64,000 nt of DNA from contig CAMPQE020000052.1 of the NCBI GenBank assembly GCA_946902985.2, forward strand, positions 1 to 64,000. The letters run 5' to 3'. This DNA is from Meconema thalassinum (Eukaryota > Arthropoda > Insecta > Orthoptera > Tettigoniidae). The position numbers and the translations under genes are program-made. Shown here piece by piece: positions 51,601-63,994 of the stretch. The notes below the pieces were generated by a model, which was given only the letters and a program-made list of their open reading frames with translations, had not been told where the DNA came from and did no database searches. Position 1 is the first letter of the stretch. Each line of letters begins with the position of its first letter.

Positions 51601-54600
51601 CCTTGACGGTATTAGAGGGCAGAGCTGCACAGTGGGAGATGGTGAGGAACCTTGACGGTATTAGAGGGCAGAGCTGCACAGTGGGAGATGGTGAGGAACC
51701 TTGACGGTATTAGAGGGCAGAGCTGCACAGTGGGAGATGGTGAGGAACCTTGACGGTATTAGAGGACAGAGCTGCACAGTGGGAGATGGTGAGGAACCTT
51801 GACGGTATTAGAGGACAGAGCTGCACAGTGGGAGATGGTGAGGATCCTTGACGGTATTAGAGGGCAGAGCTGCACAGTGGGAGATTGTGAGGAACCTTGA
51901 CGGTATTAGAGGGCAGAGCTGCACAGTGGGAGATGGTGAGGAACCTTGACGGTATTAGAGGGCAGAGCTGCACAGTGGGAGATGGTGAGGAACCTTGACG
52001 GTATTAGAGGGCAGAGCTGCAAAGTGGGAGATGGTGAGGAACCTTGACGGTATTAGAGGGCAGAGCTGCACAGTGGGAGATGGTGAGGATCCTTGACGGT
52101 ATTAGAGGACAGAGCTGCACAGTGGGAGATGGTGAGGAACCTTGACGGTATTAGAGGACAGAGCTGCACAGTGGGAGATGGTGAGGAACCTTGACGGTAT
52201 TAGAGGGCAGAGCTGCACAGTGGGAGATGGTGAGGAACCTTGACGGTATTAGAGGACAGAGCTGCAAAGTGGGAGATGGTGAGGATCCTTGACGTTATTA
52301 GAGGGCAGAGCTGCAAAGTGGGAGATGGTGAGGAACCTTGACGGTATTAGAGGGCAGAGCTGCAAAGTGGGAGATGGTGAGGAACCTTGACGGTATTAGA
52401 GGGCAGAGCTGCACAGTGGGAGATGGTGAGGAACCTTGACGGTATTAGAGGGCAGAGCTGCAAAGTGGGAGATGGTGAGGATCCTTGACGGTATTAGAGG
52501 GCAGAGCTTCAAAGTGGGAGATGGTGAGGAACCTTGACGGTATTAGAGGGCAGAGCTGCACAGTGGGAGATGGTGAGGATCCTTGACGGTATTGGAGGGC
52601 AGAGCTGCACAGTGGGAGATGGTGAGGATCCTTGACGGTATTAGAGGGCAGAGCTGCAAAGTGGGAGATGGTGAGGATCCTTGACGTTATTAGAGGGCAG
52701 AGCTGCAAAGTGGGAGATGGTGAGGAACCTTGACGGTATTAGAGGACAGAGCTGCACAGTGGGAGATGGTGAGGAACCTTGACGGTATTAGAGGGCAGAG
52801 CTGCACAGTGGGAGATGGTGAGGATCCTTGACTGTATTAGAGGGCAGAGCTGCACAGTGGGAGATGGTGAGGATCCTTGACGGTATTAGAGGGCAGAGCT
52901 GCACAGTGGGAGATGGTGAGGAACCTTGACGGTATTAGAGGGCAGAGCTGCACAGTGGGAGATGGTGAGGAACCTTGACGGTATTAGAGGGCAGAGCTGC
53001 ACAGTGGGAGATGGTGAGGATCCTTGACGGTATTAGAGGGCAGAGCTGCACAGTGGGAGATGGTGAGGATCCTTGACGGTATTAGAGGGCAGAGCTGCAC
53101 AGTGGGAGATGGTGAGGAACCTTGACGGTATTAGAGGGCAGAGCTGCACAGTGGGAGATGGTGAGGATCCTTGACGGTATTAGAGGGCAGAGCTGCACAG
53201 TGGGAGATGGTGAGGATCCTTGACGGTATTAGAGGGCAGAGCTGCACAGTGGGAGATGGTGAGGATCCTTGACGGTATTAGAGGGCAGAGCTGCACAGTG
53301 GGAGATGGTGAGGATCCTTGACGGTATTAGAGGGCAGAGCTGCAAAGTGGGAGATGGTGAGGAACCTTGACGGTATTAGAGGACAGAGCTGCAAAGTGGG
53401 AGATGGTGAGGAACCTTGACGGTATTAGAGGGCAGAGCTGCACAGTGGGAGATGGTGAGGAACCTTGACGGTATTAGAGGGCAGAGCTGCACAGTGGGAG
53501 ATGGTGAGGATCCTTGACGGTATTAGAGGACAGAGCTGCACAGTGGGAGATGGTGAGGAACCTTGACGGTATTAGAGGGCAGAGCTGCAAAGTGGGAGAT
53601 GGTGAGGATCCTTGACGGTATTAGAGGACAGAGCTGCACAGTGGGAGATGGTGAGGATCCTTGACGGTATTAGAGGACAGAGCTGCACAGTGGGAGATGG
53701 TGAGGAACCTTGACGGTATTAGAGGGCAGAGCTGCACAGTGGGAGATGGTGAGGAACCTTGTCGGTATTAGAGGGCAGAGCTGCAAAGTGGGAGATGGTG
53801 AGGAACCTTGACGGTATTAGAGGGCAGAGCTGCACAGTGGGAGATGGTGAGGAACCTTGACGGTATTAGAGGGCAGAGCTGCACAGTGGGAGATGGTGAG
53901 GAACCTTGACGGTATTAGAGGGCAGAGCTGCACAGTGGGAGATGGTGAGGATCCTTGACGGTATTAGAGGACAGAGCTGCACAGTGGGAGATGGTGAGGA
54001 TCCTTGACGGTATTAGAGGGCAGAGCTGCAAAGTGGGAGATGGTGAGGATCCTTGACGGTATTAGAGGGCAGAGCTGCAAAGTGGGAGATGGTGAGGATC
54101 CTTGACGGTATTAGAGGGCAGAGCTGCAAAGTGGGAGATGGTGAGGATCCTTGACGGTATTAGAGGGCAGAGCTGCAAAGTGGGAGATGGTGAGGAACCT
54201 TGACGGTATTAGAGGGCAGAGCTGCAAAGTGGGAGATGGTGAGGATCCTTGACGGTATTAGAGGGCAGAGCTGCAAAGTGGGAGATGGTGAGGAACCTTG
54301 ACGGTATTAGAGGGCAGAGCTGCACAGTGGGAGATGGTGAGGAACCTTGACGGTATTAGAGGGCAGAGCTGCACAGTGGGAGATGGTGAGGATCCTTGAC
54401 GGTATTAGAGGGCAGAGCTGCACAGTGGGAGATGGTGAGGATCCTTGACGGTATTAGAGGGCAGAGCTGCAAAGTGGGAGATGGTGAGGAACCTTGACGG
54501 TATTAGAGGGCAGAGCTGCAAAGTGGGAGATGGTGAGGATCCTTGACGGTATTAGAGGGCAGAGCTGCACAGTGGGAGATGGTGAGGATCCTTGACGGTA

Positions 54601-55517
54601 TTAGAGGGCAGAGCTGCAAAGTGGGAGATGGTGAGGAACCTTGACGGTATTAGAGGGCAGAGCCGCAAAGTGGGAGATGGTGAGGAACCTTGACGGTATT
54701 AGAGGGCAGAGCTGCACAGTGGGAGATGGTGAGGAACCTTGACGGTATTAGAGGGCAGAGCTGCACAGTGGGAGATGGTGAGGAACCTTGACGGTATTAG
54801 AGGGCAGAGCTGCACAGTGGGAGATGGTGAGGATCCTTGACGGTATTAGAGGGCAGAGCTGCAAAGTGGGAGATGGTGAGGATACTTGACGGTATTAGAG
54901 GGCAGAGCTGCACAGTGGGAGATGGTGCGGATCCTTGACGGTATTAGAGGGCAGAACTGCACAGTGGGAGATGGTGAGGATCCTTGACGGTATTAGAGGG
55001 CAGAGCTGCACAGTGGGAGATGGTGAGGATCCTTGACGGTATTAGAGGGCAGAGCTGCACAGTGGGAGATGGTGAGGATCCTTGACGGTATTAGAGGGCA
55101 GAGCTGCACAGTGGGAGATGGTGAGGAAACTTGACGGTATTAGAGGGCAGAGCTGCACAGTGGGAGATGGTGAGGAACCTTGACGGTATTAGAGGACAGA
55201 GCTGCAAAGTGGGAGATGGTGAGGAACCTTGACGGTATTAGAGGGCAGAGCTGCAAAGTGGGAGATGGTGAGGAACCTTGACGGTATTAGAGGGCAGAGC
55301 TGCACAGTGGGAGATGGTGAGGATCCTTGACGGCATTAGAGGGCAGAGCTGCACAGTGGGAGATGGTGAGGATCCTTGACGGTATTAGAGGGCAGAGCTG
55401 CACAGTGGGAGATGGTGAGGAACCTTGACGGTATTAGAGGGCAGAGCTGCACAGTGGGAGATGGTGAGGAACCATGACGGTATTAGAGGGCAGAGCTGCA
55501 CAGTGGGAGATGGTGAG
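48609..55517. repeat. HOR block 6 (141 units, 6,909 bp), 35-unit insertion
   Basis: GAGTCGCAC (51,282), GACGTTATT (52,295), GCTTCAAAG (52,509), GCCGCAAAG (54,664), GATACTTG (54,881), CGGCATTAG (55,334) and CCATGACGG (55,469) are 6,909 bp after block 5. The extra 1,715 bp (35 units) lies before GAGTCGCAC, in about 48.9-50.9 kb. It holds GGGCAGATCTGCAC (49,860), AGAAGGCAG (49,902) and two GAGAAACC units only 7 units apart (50,030 and 50,373). The second GAGAAACC keeps the block 1 and block 4 spacing to GAGTCGCAC (909 bp), so the older left end is retained here. Confidence 0.84.
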
Positions 55518-56713
55518 GAACCTTGACGGTATTAGAGGACAGAGCTGCACAGTGGGAGATGGTGAGGATCCTTGACGGTATTAGAGGGCAGAGCTGCACA
55601 GTGGGAGATGGTGAGGAACCTTGACGGTATTAGAGGGCAGAGCTGCACAGTGGGAGATGGTGAGGAACCTTGACGGTATTAGAGGGCAGAGCTGCACAGT
55701 GGGAGATGGTGAGGATCCTTGACGGTATTAGAGGGCAGAGCTGCACAGTGGGAGATGGTGAGGAACCTTGACGGTATTAGAGGGCAGAGCTGCAAAGTGG
55801 GAGATGGTGAGGATCCTTGACGGTATTAGAGGGCAGAGCTGCACAGTGGGAGATGGTGAGGAACCTTGACGGTATTAGAGGGCAGAGCTGCAAAGTGGGA
55901 GATGGTGAGGATCCTTGACGGTATTAGAGGGCAGAGCTGCAAAGTGGGAGATGGTGAGGAACCTTGACGGTATTAGAGGGCAGAGCTGCACAGTGGGAGA
56001 TGGTGAGGAACCTTGACGGTATTAGAGGGCAGAGCTGCAAAGTGGGAGATGGTGAGGATCCTTGACGGTATTAGAGGGCAGAGCTGCAAAGTGGGAGATG
56101 GTGAGGAACCTTGACGGTATTAGAGGGCAGAGCTGCACAGTGGGAGATGGTGAGGAACCTTGACGGTATTAGAGGGCAGAGCTGCAAAGTGGGAGATGGT
56201 GAGGAACCTTGACGGTATTAGAGGGCAGAGCTGCAAAGTGGGAGATGGTGAGGAACCTTGACGGTATTAGAGGGCAGAGCTGCAAAGTGGGAGATGGTGA
56301 GGAACCTTGACGGTATTAGAGGGCAGAGCTGCACAGTGGGAGATGGTGAGGAACCTTGACGGTATTAGAGGGCAGAGCTGCAAAGTGGGAGATGGTGAGG
56401 AACCTTGACGGTATTAGAGGGCAGAGCTGCACAGTGGGAGATGGTGAGGAACCTTGACGGTATTAGAGGGCAGAGCTGCAAAGTGGGAGATGGTGAGGAA
56501 CCTTGACGGTATTAGAGGGCAGAGCTGCACAGTGGGAGATGGTGAGGATCCTTGACGGTATTAGAGGGCAGAGCTGCACAGTGGGAGATGGTGAGGAACC
56601 TTGACGGTATTAGAGGGCAGAGCTGCACAGTGGGAGATGGTGAGGAACCTTGACGGTATTAGAGGGCAGAGCTGCACAGTGGGAGATGGTGAGGAACCTT
56701 GACGGTATTAGAG

Positions 56714-59700
56714 GGCAGAGCTGCAAAGTGGGAGATGGTGAGGATCCTTGACGGTATTAGAGGGCAGAGCTGCACAGTGGGAGATGGTGAGGAACCTTGA
56801 CGGTATTAGACGGCAGAGCTGCACAGTGGGAGATGGGGAGGAACCTTGACGGTATTAGAGGGCAGAGCTGCAAAGTGGGAGATGGTGAGGAACCTTGACG
56901 GTATTAGAGGGCAGAGCTGCACAGTGGGAGATGGTGAGGATCCTTGACGGTATTAGAGGGCAGAGCAGCACAGTGGGAGATGGTGAGGAACCTTGACGGT
57001 ATTAGAGGGCAGAGCTGCACAGTGGGAGATGGTGAGGAACCTTGACGGTATTAGAGGGCAGAGATGCAAAGTGGGAGATGGTGAGGAACCTTGACGGTAT
57101 TAGAGGGCAGAGCTGCAAAGTGGGAGATGGTGAGGATCCTTGACGGTATTAAAGGGCAGAGCGGCACAGTGGGAGATGGTGAGGAACCTTGACGGTATTA
57201 GAGGGCAGAGCTGCACAGTGGGAGATGGTGAGGATCCTTGACGGTATTAGAGGGCAGAGCTGCAAAGTGGGAGATGGTGAGGAACCTTGACGGTATTAGA
57301 GGGCAGAGCTGCACAGTGGGAGATGGTGAGGATCCTTGACGGTATTAGAGGGCAGAGCTGCACAGTGGGAGATGGTGAGGAACCTTGACGGTATTAGAGG
57401 GCAGAGCTGCAAAGTGGGAGATGGTGAGGAACCTTGACGGTATTAGAGGGCAGAGCTGCACAGTGGGAGATGGTGAGGAACCTTGACGGTATTAGAGGAC
57501 AGAGCTGCACAGTGGGAGATGGTGAGGAACCTTGACGGTATTAGAGGGCAGAGCTGCACAGTGGGAGATGGTGAGGAACCTTGACGGTATTAGAGGGCAG
57601 AGCTGCACAGTGGGAGATGGTGAGGATCCTTGACGGTATTAGAGGGCAGAGCTGCAAAGTGGGAGATGGTGAGGATCCTTGACGGTATTAGAGGGCAGAG
57701 CTGCACAGTGGGAGATGGTGAGGAACCTTGACGGTATTAGAGGGCAGAGCTGCAAAGTGGGAGATGGTGAGGAACCTTGACGGTATTAGAGGGCAGAGCT
57801 GCACAGTGGGAGATGGTGAGGAACCTTGACGGTATTAGAGGACAGAGCTGCACAGTGGGAGATGGTGAGGAACCTTGACGGTATTAGAGGGCAGAGCTGC
57901 AAAGTGGGAGATGGTTAGGAACCTTGACGGTATTAGAGGACAGAGCTGCACAGCTGGAGATGGTGAGGAACCTTGACGGTATTAGAGGGCAGAGCTGCAA
58001 AGTGGGAGATGGTGAGGATCCTTGACGGTATTAGAGGACAGAGCCGCACAGTGGGAGATGGCGAGGAACCTTGACGGTATTAGAGGGCAGAGCCGCACAG
58101 TGGGAGATGGCGAGGAACCTTGACGGTATTAGAGGACAGAGCTGCACAGTGGGAGATGGTGAGGATCCTTGACGGTATTAGAGGGCAGAGCTGCAAAGTG
58201 GGAGATGGTGAGGAACCTTGACGGTATTAGAGGGCAGAGCTGCAAAGTGGGAGATGGTGAGGAACCTTGACGGTATTAGAGGGCAGAGCTGCAAAGTGGG
58301 AGATGGTGAGGAACCTTGACGGTATTAGAGGGCAGAGCTGCAAAGTGGGAGATGGTGAGGAACCTTGACGGTATTAGAGGGCAGAGCTGCAAAGTGGGAG
58401 ATGGTGAGGAACCTTGACGGTATTAGAGGGCAGAGCTGCACAGTGGGAGATGGTGAGGATCCTTGACGGTATTAGAGGGCAGAGCTGCACAGTGGGAGAT
58501 GGTGAGTATCCTTGACGGTATTAGAGGGCAGAGCTGCAAAGTGGGAGATGGTGAGGATCCTTGACGGTATTAGAGGGCAGAGCTGCAAAGTGGGAGATGG
58601 TGAGGATCCTTGACGGTATTAGAGGGCAGAGCTGCAAAGTGGGAGATGGTGAGGATCCTTGACGGTATTAGAGGACAGAGCTGCACAGTGGGAGATGGTG
58701 AGGATCCTTGACGGTATTAGAGGGCAGAGCTGCACAGTGGGAGATGGTGAGGATCCTTGACGGTATTAGAGGGCAGAGCTGCACAGTGGGAGATGGTGAG
58801 GATCCTTGACGGTATTAGAGGACAGAGCTGCAAAGTGGGAGATGGTGAGGATCCTTGACGGTATTAGAGGGCAGAGCTGCAAAGTGGGAGATGGTGAGGA
58901 ACCTTGACGGTATTAGAGGACAGAGCTGCAAAGTGGGAGATGGTGAGGATCCTTGACGGTATTAGAGGACAGAGCTGCACAGTGGGAGATGGTGAGGATC
59001 CTTGACGGTATTAGAGGGCAGAGCTGCAAAGTGGGAGATGGTGAGGATCCTTGACGGTATTAGAGGACAGAGCTGCACAGTGGGAGATGGTGAGGATCCT
59101 TGACGGTATTAGAGGACAGAGCTGCAAAGTGGGAGATGGTGAGGAACCTTGACGGTATTAGAGGGCAGAGCTGCAAAGTGGGAGATGGTGAGGATCCTTG
59201 ACGGTATTAGAGGACAGAGCTGCACAGTGGGAGATGGTGAGGATCCTTGACGGTATTAGAGGGCAGAGCTGCAAAGTGGGAGATGGTGAGGAACCTTGAC
59301 GGTATTAGAGGGCAGAGCTGCACAGTGGGAGATGGTGAGGATCCTTGACGGTATTAGAGGGCAGAGCTGCACAGTGGGAGATGGTGAGGAACCTTGACGG
59401 TATTAGAGGGCAGAGCTGCAAAGTGGGAGATGGTGAGGAACCTTGACGGTATTAGAGGGCAGAGCTGCACAGTGGGAGATGGTGAGGATCCTTGACGGTA
59501 TTAGAGGGCAGAGCTGCAAAGTGGGAGATGGTGAGGAACCTTGACGGTATTAGAGGGCAGAGCTGCAAAGTGGGAGATGGTGAGGAACCTTGACGGTATT
59601 AGAAGGCAGAGCTGCAAAGTGGGAGATGGTGAGGAACCTTGACGGTATTAGAGGGCAGAGCTGCAAAGTGGGAGATGGTGAGGAACCTTGACGTTATTAG

Positions 59701-60829
59701 AGGGCAGAGCTGCACAGTGGGAGATGGTGAGGAACCTTGACGGTATTAGAGGGCAGAGCTGCACAGTGGGAGATGGTGAGGAACCTTGACGGTATTAGAG
59801 GGCAGAGCTGCAAAGTGGGAGATGGTGAGGAACCTTGACGGTATTAGAGGGCAGAGCTGCACAGTGGGAGATGGTGAGGAACCTTGACGGTATTAGAGGG
59901 CAGAGCTGCACAGTGGGAGATGGTGAGGAACCTTGACGGTATTAGAGGGCAGAGCTGCACAGTGGGAGATGGTGAGGATCCTTGACGGTATTAGAGGGCA
60001 GAGCTGCACAGTGGGAGATGGTGAGGAACCTTGACGGTATTAGAGGGCAGAGCTGCACAGTGGGAGATGGTGAGGAACCTTGACGGTATTAGAGGGCAGA
60101 GCTGCACAGTGGGAGATGGTGAGGATCCTTGACGGTATTAGAGGGCAGAGTCGCACAGTGGGAGATGGTGAGGAACCTTGACGGTATTAGAGGGCAGAGC
60201 TGCACAGTGGGAGATGGTGAGGAACCTTGACGGTATTAGAGGGCAGAGCTGCACAGTGGGAGATGGTGAGGAACCTTGACGGTATTAGAGGGCAGAGCTG
60301 CACAGTGGGAGATGGTGAGGAACCTTGACGGTATTAGAGGGCAGAGCTGCACAGTGGGAGATGGTGAGGATCCTTGACGCTATTAGAGGGCAGAGCAGCA
60401 CAGTGGGAGATGGTGAGGAACCTTGACGGTATTAGAGGGCAGAGCTGCACAGTGGGAGATGGTGAGGAACCTTGACGGTATTAGAGGGCAGAGCTGCAAA
60501 GTGGGAGATGGTGAGGAACCTTGACGGTATTAGAGGGCAGAGCTGCACAGTGGGAGATGGTGAGGATCCTTGACGGTATTAGAGGGCAGAGCTGCACAGT
60601 GGGAGATGGTGAGGAACCTTGACGGTATTAGAGGGCAGAGCTGCACAGTGGGAGATGGTGAGGAACCTTGACGGTATTAGAGGGCAGAGCTGCACAGTGG
60701 GAGATGGTGAGGAACCTTGACGGTATTAGAGGGCAGAGCTGCAAAGTGGGAGATGGTGAGGATCCTTGACGGTATTAGAGGGCAGATCTGCACAGTGGGA
60801 GATGGTGAGGATCCTTGACGGTATTAGAA
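56714..60829. repeat. 84-unit (4,116-bp) tandem duplication, first copy
   Basis: Landmarks recur at exactly +4,116 bp: AGACGGCAG (56,811), GAGATGCAAAG (57,064), GCGGCACAG (57,163), CACAGCTGGAG (57,951) and the GCCGCAC doublet (58,017). The left limit is between 56,713 and 56,811, because GGGCAGATCTGCAC (60,787) and AGAAGGCAG (60,829) of the second copy's left flank have no partner here. Unit order still matches at the window end (59,884 pairs with 64,000). The right part also holds a GAGTCGCAC unit (60,151). Confidence 0.85.
58017..58114. repeat. GCCGCAC/ATGGCGAG landmark doublet, copy 4
   Basis: Two adjacent units carry GCCGCAC and ATGGCGAG, preceded two units earlier by the unit with CACAGCTGGAG. 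The doublet is 726 units from copy 3 and 84 units from copy 5. Confidence 0.88.
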
Positions 60830-62132
60830 GGCAGAGCTGCACAGTGGGAGATGGTGAGGAACCTTGACGGTATTAGAGGGCAGAGCTGCACAGTGGGAGA
60901 TGGTGAGGAACCTTGACGGTATTAGACGGCAGAGCTGCACAGTGGGAGATGGTGAGGAACCTTGACGGTATTAGAGGGCAGAGCTGCAAAGTGGGAGATG
61001 GTGAGGAACCTTGACGGTATTAGAGGGCAGAGCTGCACAGTGGGAGATGGTGAGGATCCTTGACGGTATTAGAGGGCAGAGCAGCACAGTGGGAGATGGT
61101 GAGGAACCTTGACGGTATTAGAGGGCAGAGCTGCACAGTGGGAGATGGTGAGGAACCTTGACGGTATTAGAGGGCAGAGATGCAAAGTGGGAGATGGTGA
61201 GGAACCTTGACGGTATTAGAGGGCAGAGCTGCAAAGTGGGAGATGGTGAGGATCCTTGACGGTATTAAAGGGCAGAGCGGCACAGTGGGAGATGGTGAGG
61301 AACCTTGACGGTATTAGAGGGCAGAGCTGCACAGTGGGAGATGGTGAGGATCCTTGACGGTATTAGAGGGCAGAGCTGCAAAGTGGGAGATGGTGAGGAA
61401 CCTTGACGGTATTAGAGGGCAGAGCTGCACAGTGGGAGATGGTGAGGATCCTTGACGGTATTAGAGGGAAGAGCTGCACAGTGGGAGATGGTGAGGAACC
61501 TTGACGGTATTAGAGGGCAGAGCTGCAAAGTGGGAGATGGTGAGGAACCTTGACGGTATTAGAGGGCAGAGCTGCACAGTGGGAGATGGTGAGGAACCTT
61601 GACGGTATTAGAGGACAGAGCTGCACAGTGGGAGATGGTGAGGAACCTTGACGGTATTAGAGGGCAGAGCTGCACAGTGGGAGATGGTGAGGAACCTTGA
61701 CGGTATTAGAGGGCAGAGCTGCACAGTGGGAGATGGTGAGGATCCTTGACGGTATTAGAGGGCAGAGCTGCAAAGTGGGAGATGGTGAGGATCCTTGACG
61801 GTATTAGAGGGCAGAGCTGCACAGTGGGAGATGGTGAGGAACCTTGACGGTATTAGAGGGCAGAGCTGCAAAGTGGGAGATGGTGAGGAACCTTGACGGT
61901 ATTAGAGGGCAGAGCTGCACAGTGAGAGATGGTGAGGAACCTTGACGGTATTAGAGGACAGAGCTGCACAGTGGGAGATGGTGAGGAACCTTGACGGTAT
62001 TAGAGGGCAGAGCTGCAAAGTGGGAGATGGTTAGGAACCTTGACGGTATTAGAGGACAGAGCTGCACAGCTGGAGATGGTGAGGAACCTTGACGGTATTA
62101 GAGGGCAGAGCTGCAAAGTGGGAGATGGTGAG

Positions 62133-62230
62133 GATCCTTGACGGTATTAGAGGACAGAGCCGCACAGTGGGAGATGGCGAGGAACCTTGACGGTATTAGA
62201 GGGCAGAGCCGCACAGTGGGAGATGGCGAG
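62133..62230. repeat. GCCGCAC/ATGGCGAG landmark doublet, copy 5
   Basis: Last copy of the doublet, 84 units after copy 4, again preceded by CACAGCTGGAG (62,067). It links the right end of the window to the 22.4-23.5 kb region through the shared unit order that follows. Confidence 0.88.
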
Positions 62231-63994
62231 GAACCTTGACGGTATTAGAGGACAGAGCTGCACAGTGGGAGATGGTGAGGATCCTTGACGGTATTAGAGG
62301 GCAGAGCTGCAAAGTGGGAGATGGTGAGGAACCTTGACGGTATTAGAGGGCAGAGCTGCAAAGTGGGAGATGGTGAGGAACCTTGACAGTATTAGAGGGC
62401 AGAGCTGCAAAGTGGGAGATGGTGAGGAACCTTGACGGTATTAGAGGGCAGAGCTGCAAAGTGGGAGATGGTGAGGAACCTTGACGGTATTAGAGGGCAG
62501 AGCTGCAAAGTGGGAGATGGTGAGGAACCTTGACGGTATTAGAGGGCAGAGCTGCACAGTGGGAGATGGTGAGGATCCTTGACGGTATTAGAGGGCAGAG
62601 CTGCACAGTGGGAGATGGTGAGGATCCTTGACGGTATTAGAGGGCAGAGCTGCAAATTGGGAGATGGTGAGGATCCTTGACGGTATTAGAGGGCAGAGCT
62701 GCAAAGTGGGAGATGGTGAGGATCCTTGACGGTATTAGAGGGCAGAGCTGCAAAGTGGGAGATGGTGAGGATCCTTGACGGTATTAGAGGACAGAGCTGC
62801 ACAGTGGGAGATGGTGAGGATCCTTGACGGTATTAGAGGGCAGAGCTGCACAGTGGGAGATGGTGAGGATCCTTGACGGTATTAGAGGGCAGAGCTGCAC
62901 AGTGGGAGATGGTGAGGATCCTTGACGGTATTAGAGGACAGAGCTGCAAAGTGGGAGATGGTGAGGATCCTTGACGGTATTAGAGGGCAGAGCTGCAAAG
63001 TGGGAGATGGTGAGGAACCTTGACGGTATTAGAGGACAGAGCTGCAAAGTGGGAGATGGTGAGGATCCTTGACGGTATTAGAGGACAGAGCTGCACAGTG
63101 GGAGATGGTGAGGATCCTTGACGGTATTAGAGGGCAGAGCTGCAAAGTGGGAGATGGTGAGGATCCTTGACGGTATTAGAGGACAGAGCTGCACAGTGGG
63201 AGATGGTGAGGATCCTTGACGGTATTAGAGGACAGAGCTGCAAAGTGGGAGATGGTGAGGAACCTTGACGGTATTAGAGGGCAGAGCTGCAAAGTGGGAG
63301 ATGGTGAGGATCCTTGACGGTATTAGAGGACAGAGCTGCACAGTGGGAGATGGTGAGGATCCTTGACGGTATTAGAGGGCAGAGCTGCAAAGTGGGAGAT
63401 GGTGAGGAACCTTGACGGTATTAGAGGGCAGAGCTGCACAGTGGGAGATGGTGAGGATCCTTGACGGTATTAGAGGGCAGAGCTGCACAGTGGGAGATGG
63501 TGAGGAACCTTGACGGTATTAGAGGGCAGAGCTGCAAAGTGGGAGATGGTGAGGAACCTTGACGGTATTAGAGGGCAGAGCTGCACAGTGGGAGATGGTG
63601 AGGATCCTTGACGGTATTAGAGGGCAGAGCTGCAAAGTGGGAGATGGTGAGGAACCTTGACGGTATTAGAGGGCAGAGCTGCAAAGTGGGAGATGGTGAG
63701 GAACCTTGACGGTATTAGAGGGCAGAGCTGCAAAGTGGGAGATGGTGAGGAACCTTGACGGTATTAGAGGGCAGAGCTGCAAAGTGGGAGATGGTGAGGA
63801 ACCTTGACGGTATTAGAGGGCAGAGCTGCACAGTGGGAGATGGTGAGGAACCTTGACGGTATTAGAGGGCAGAGCTGCACAGTGGGAGATGGTGAGGAAC
63901 CTTGACGGTATTAGAGGGCAGAGCTGCAAAGTGGGAGATGGTGAGGAACCTTGACGGTATTAGAGGGCAGAGCTGCACAGTGGGAGATGGTGAG

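Noticed and set aside
52445..52708. 87-codon minus-strand open frame
   Set aside because: Same artefact; an A-to-G change at 52,594 turns TAA into CAA. Its length equals the other two because stops recur on the same 147-bp cycle.
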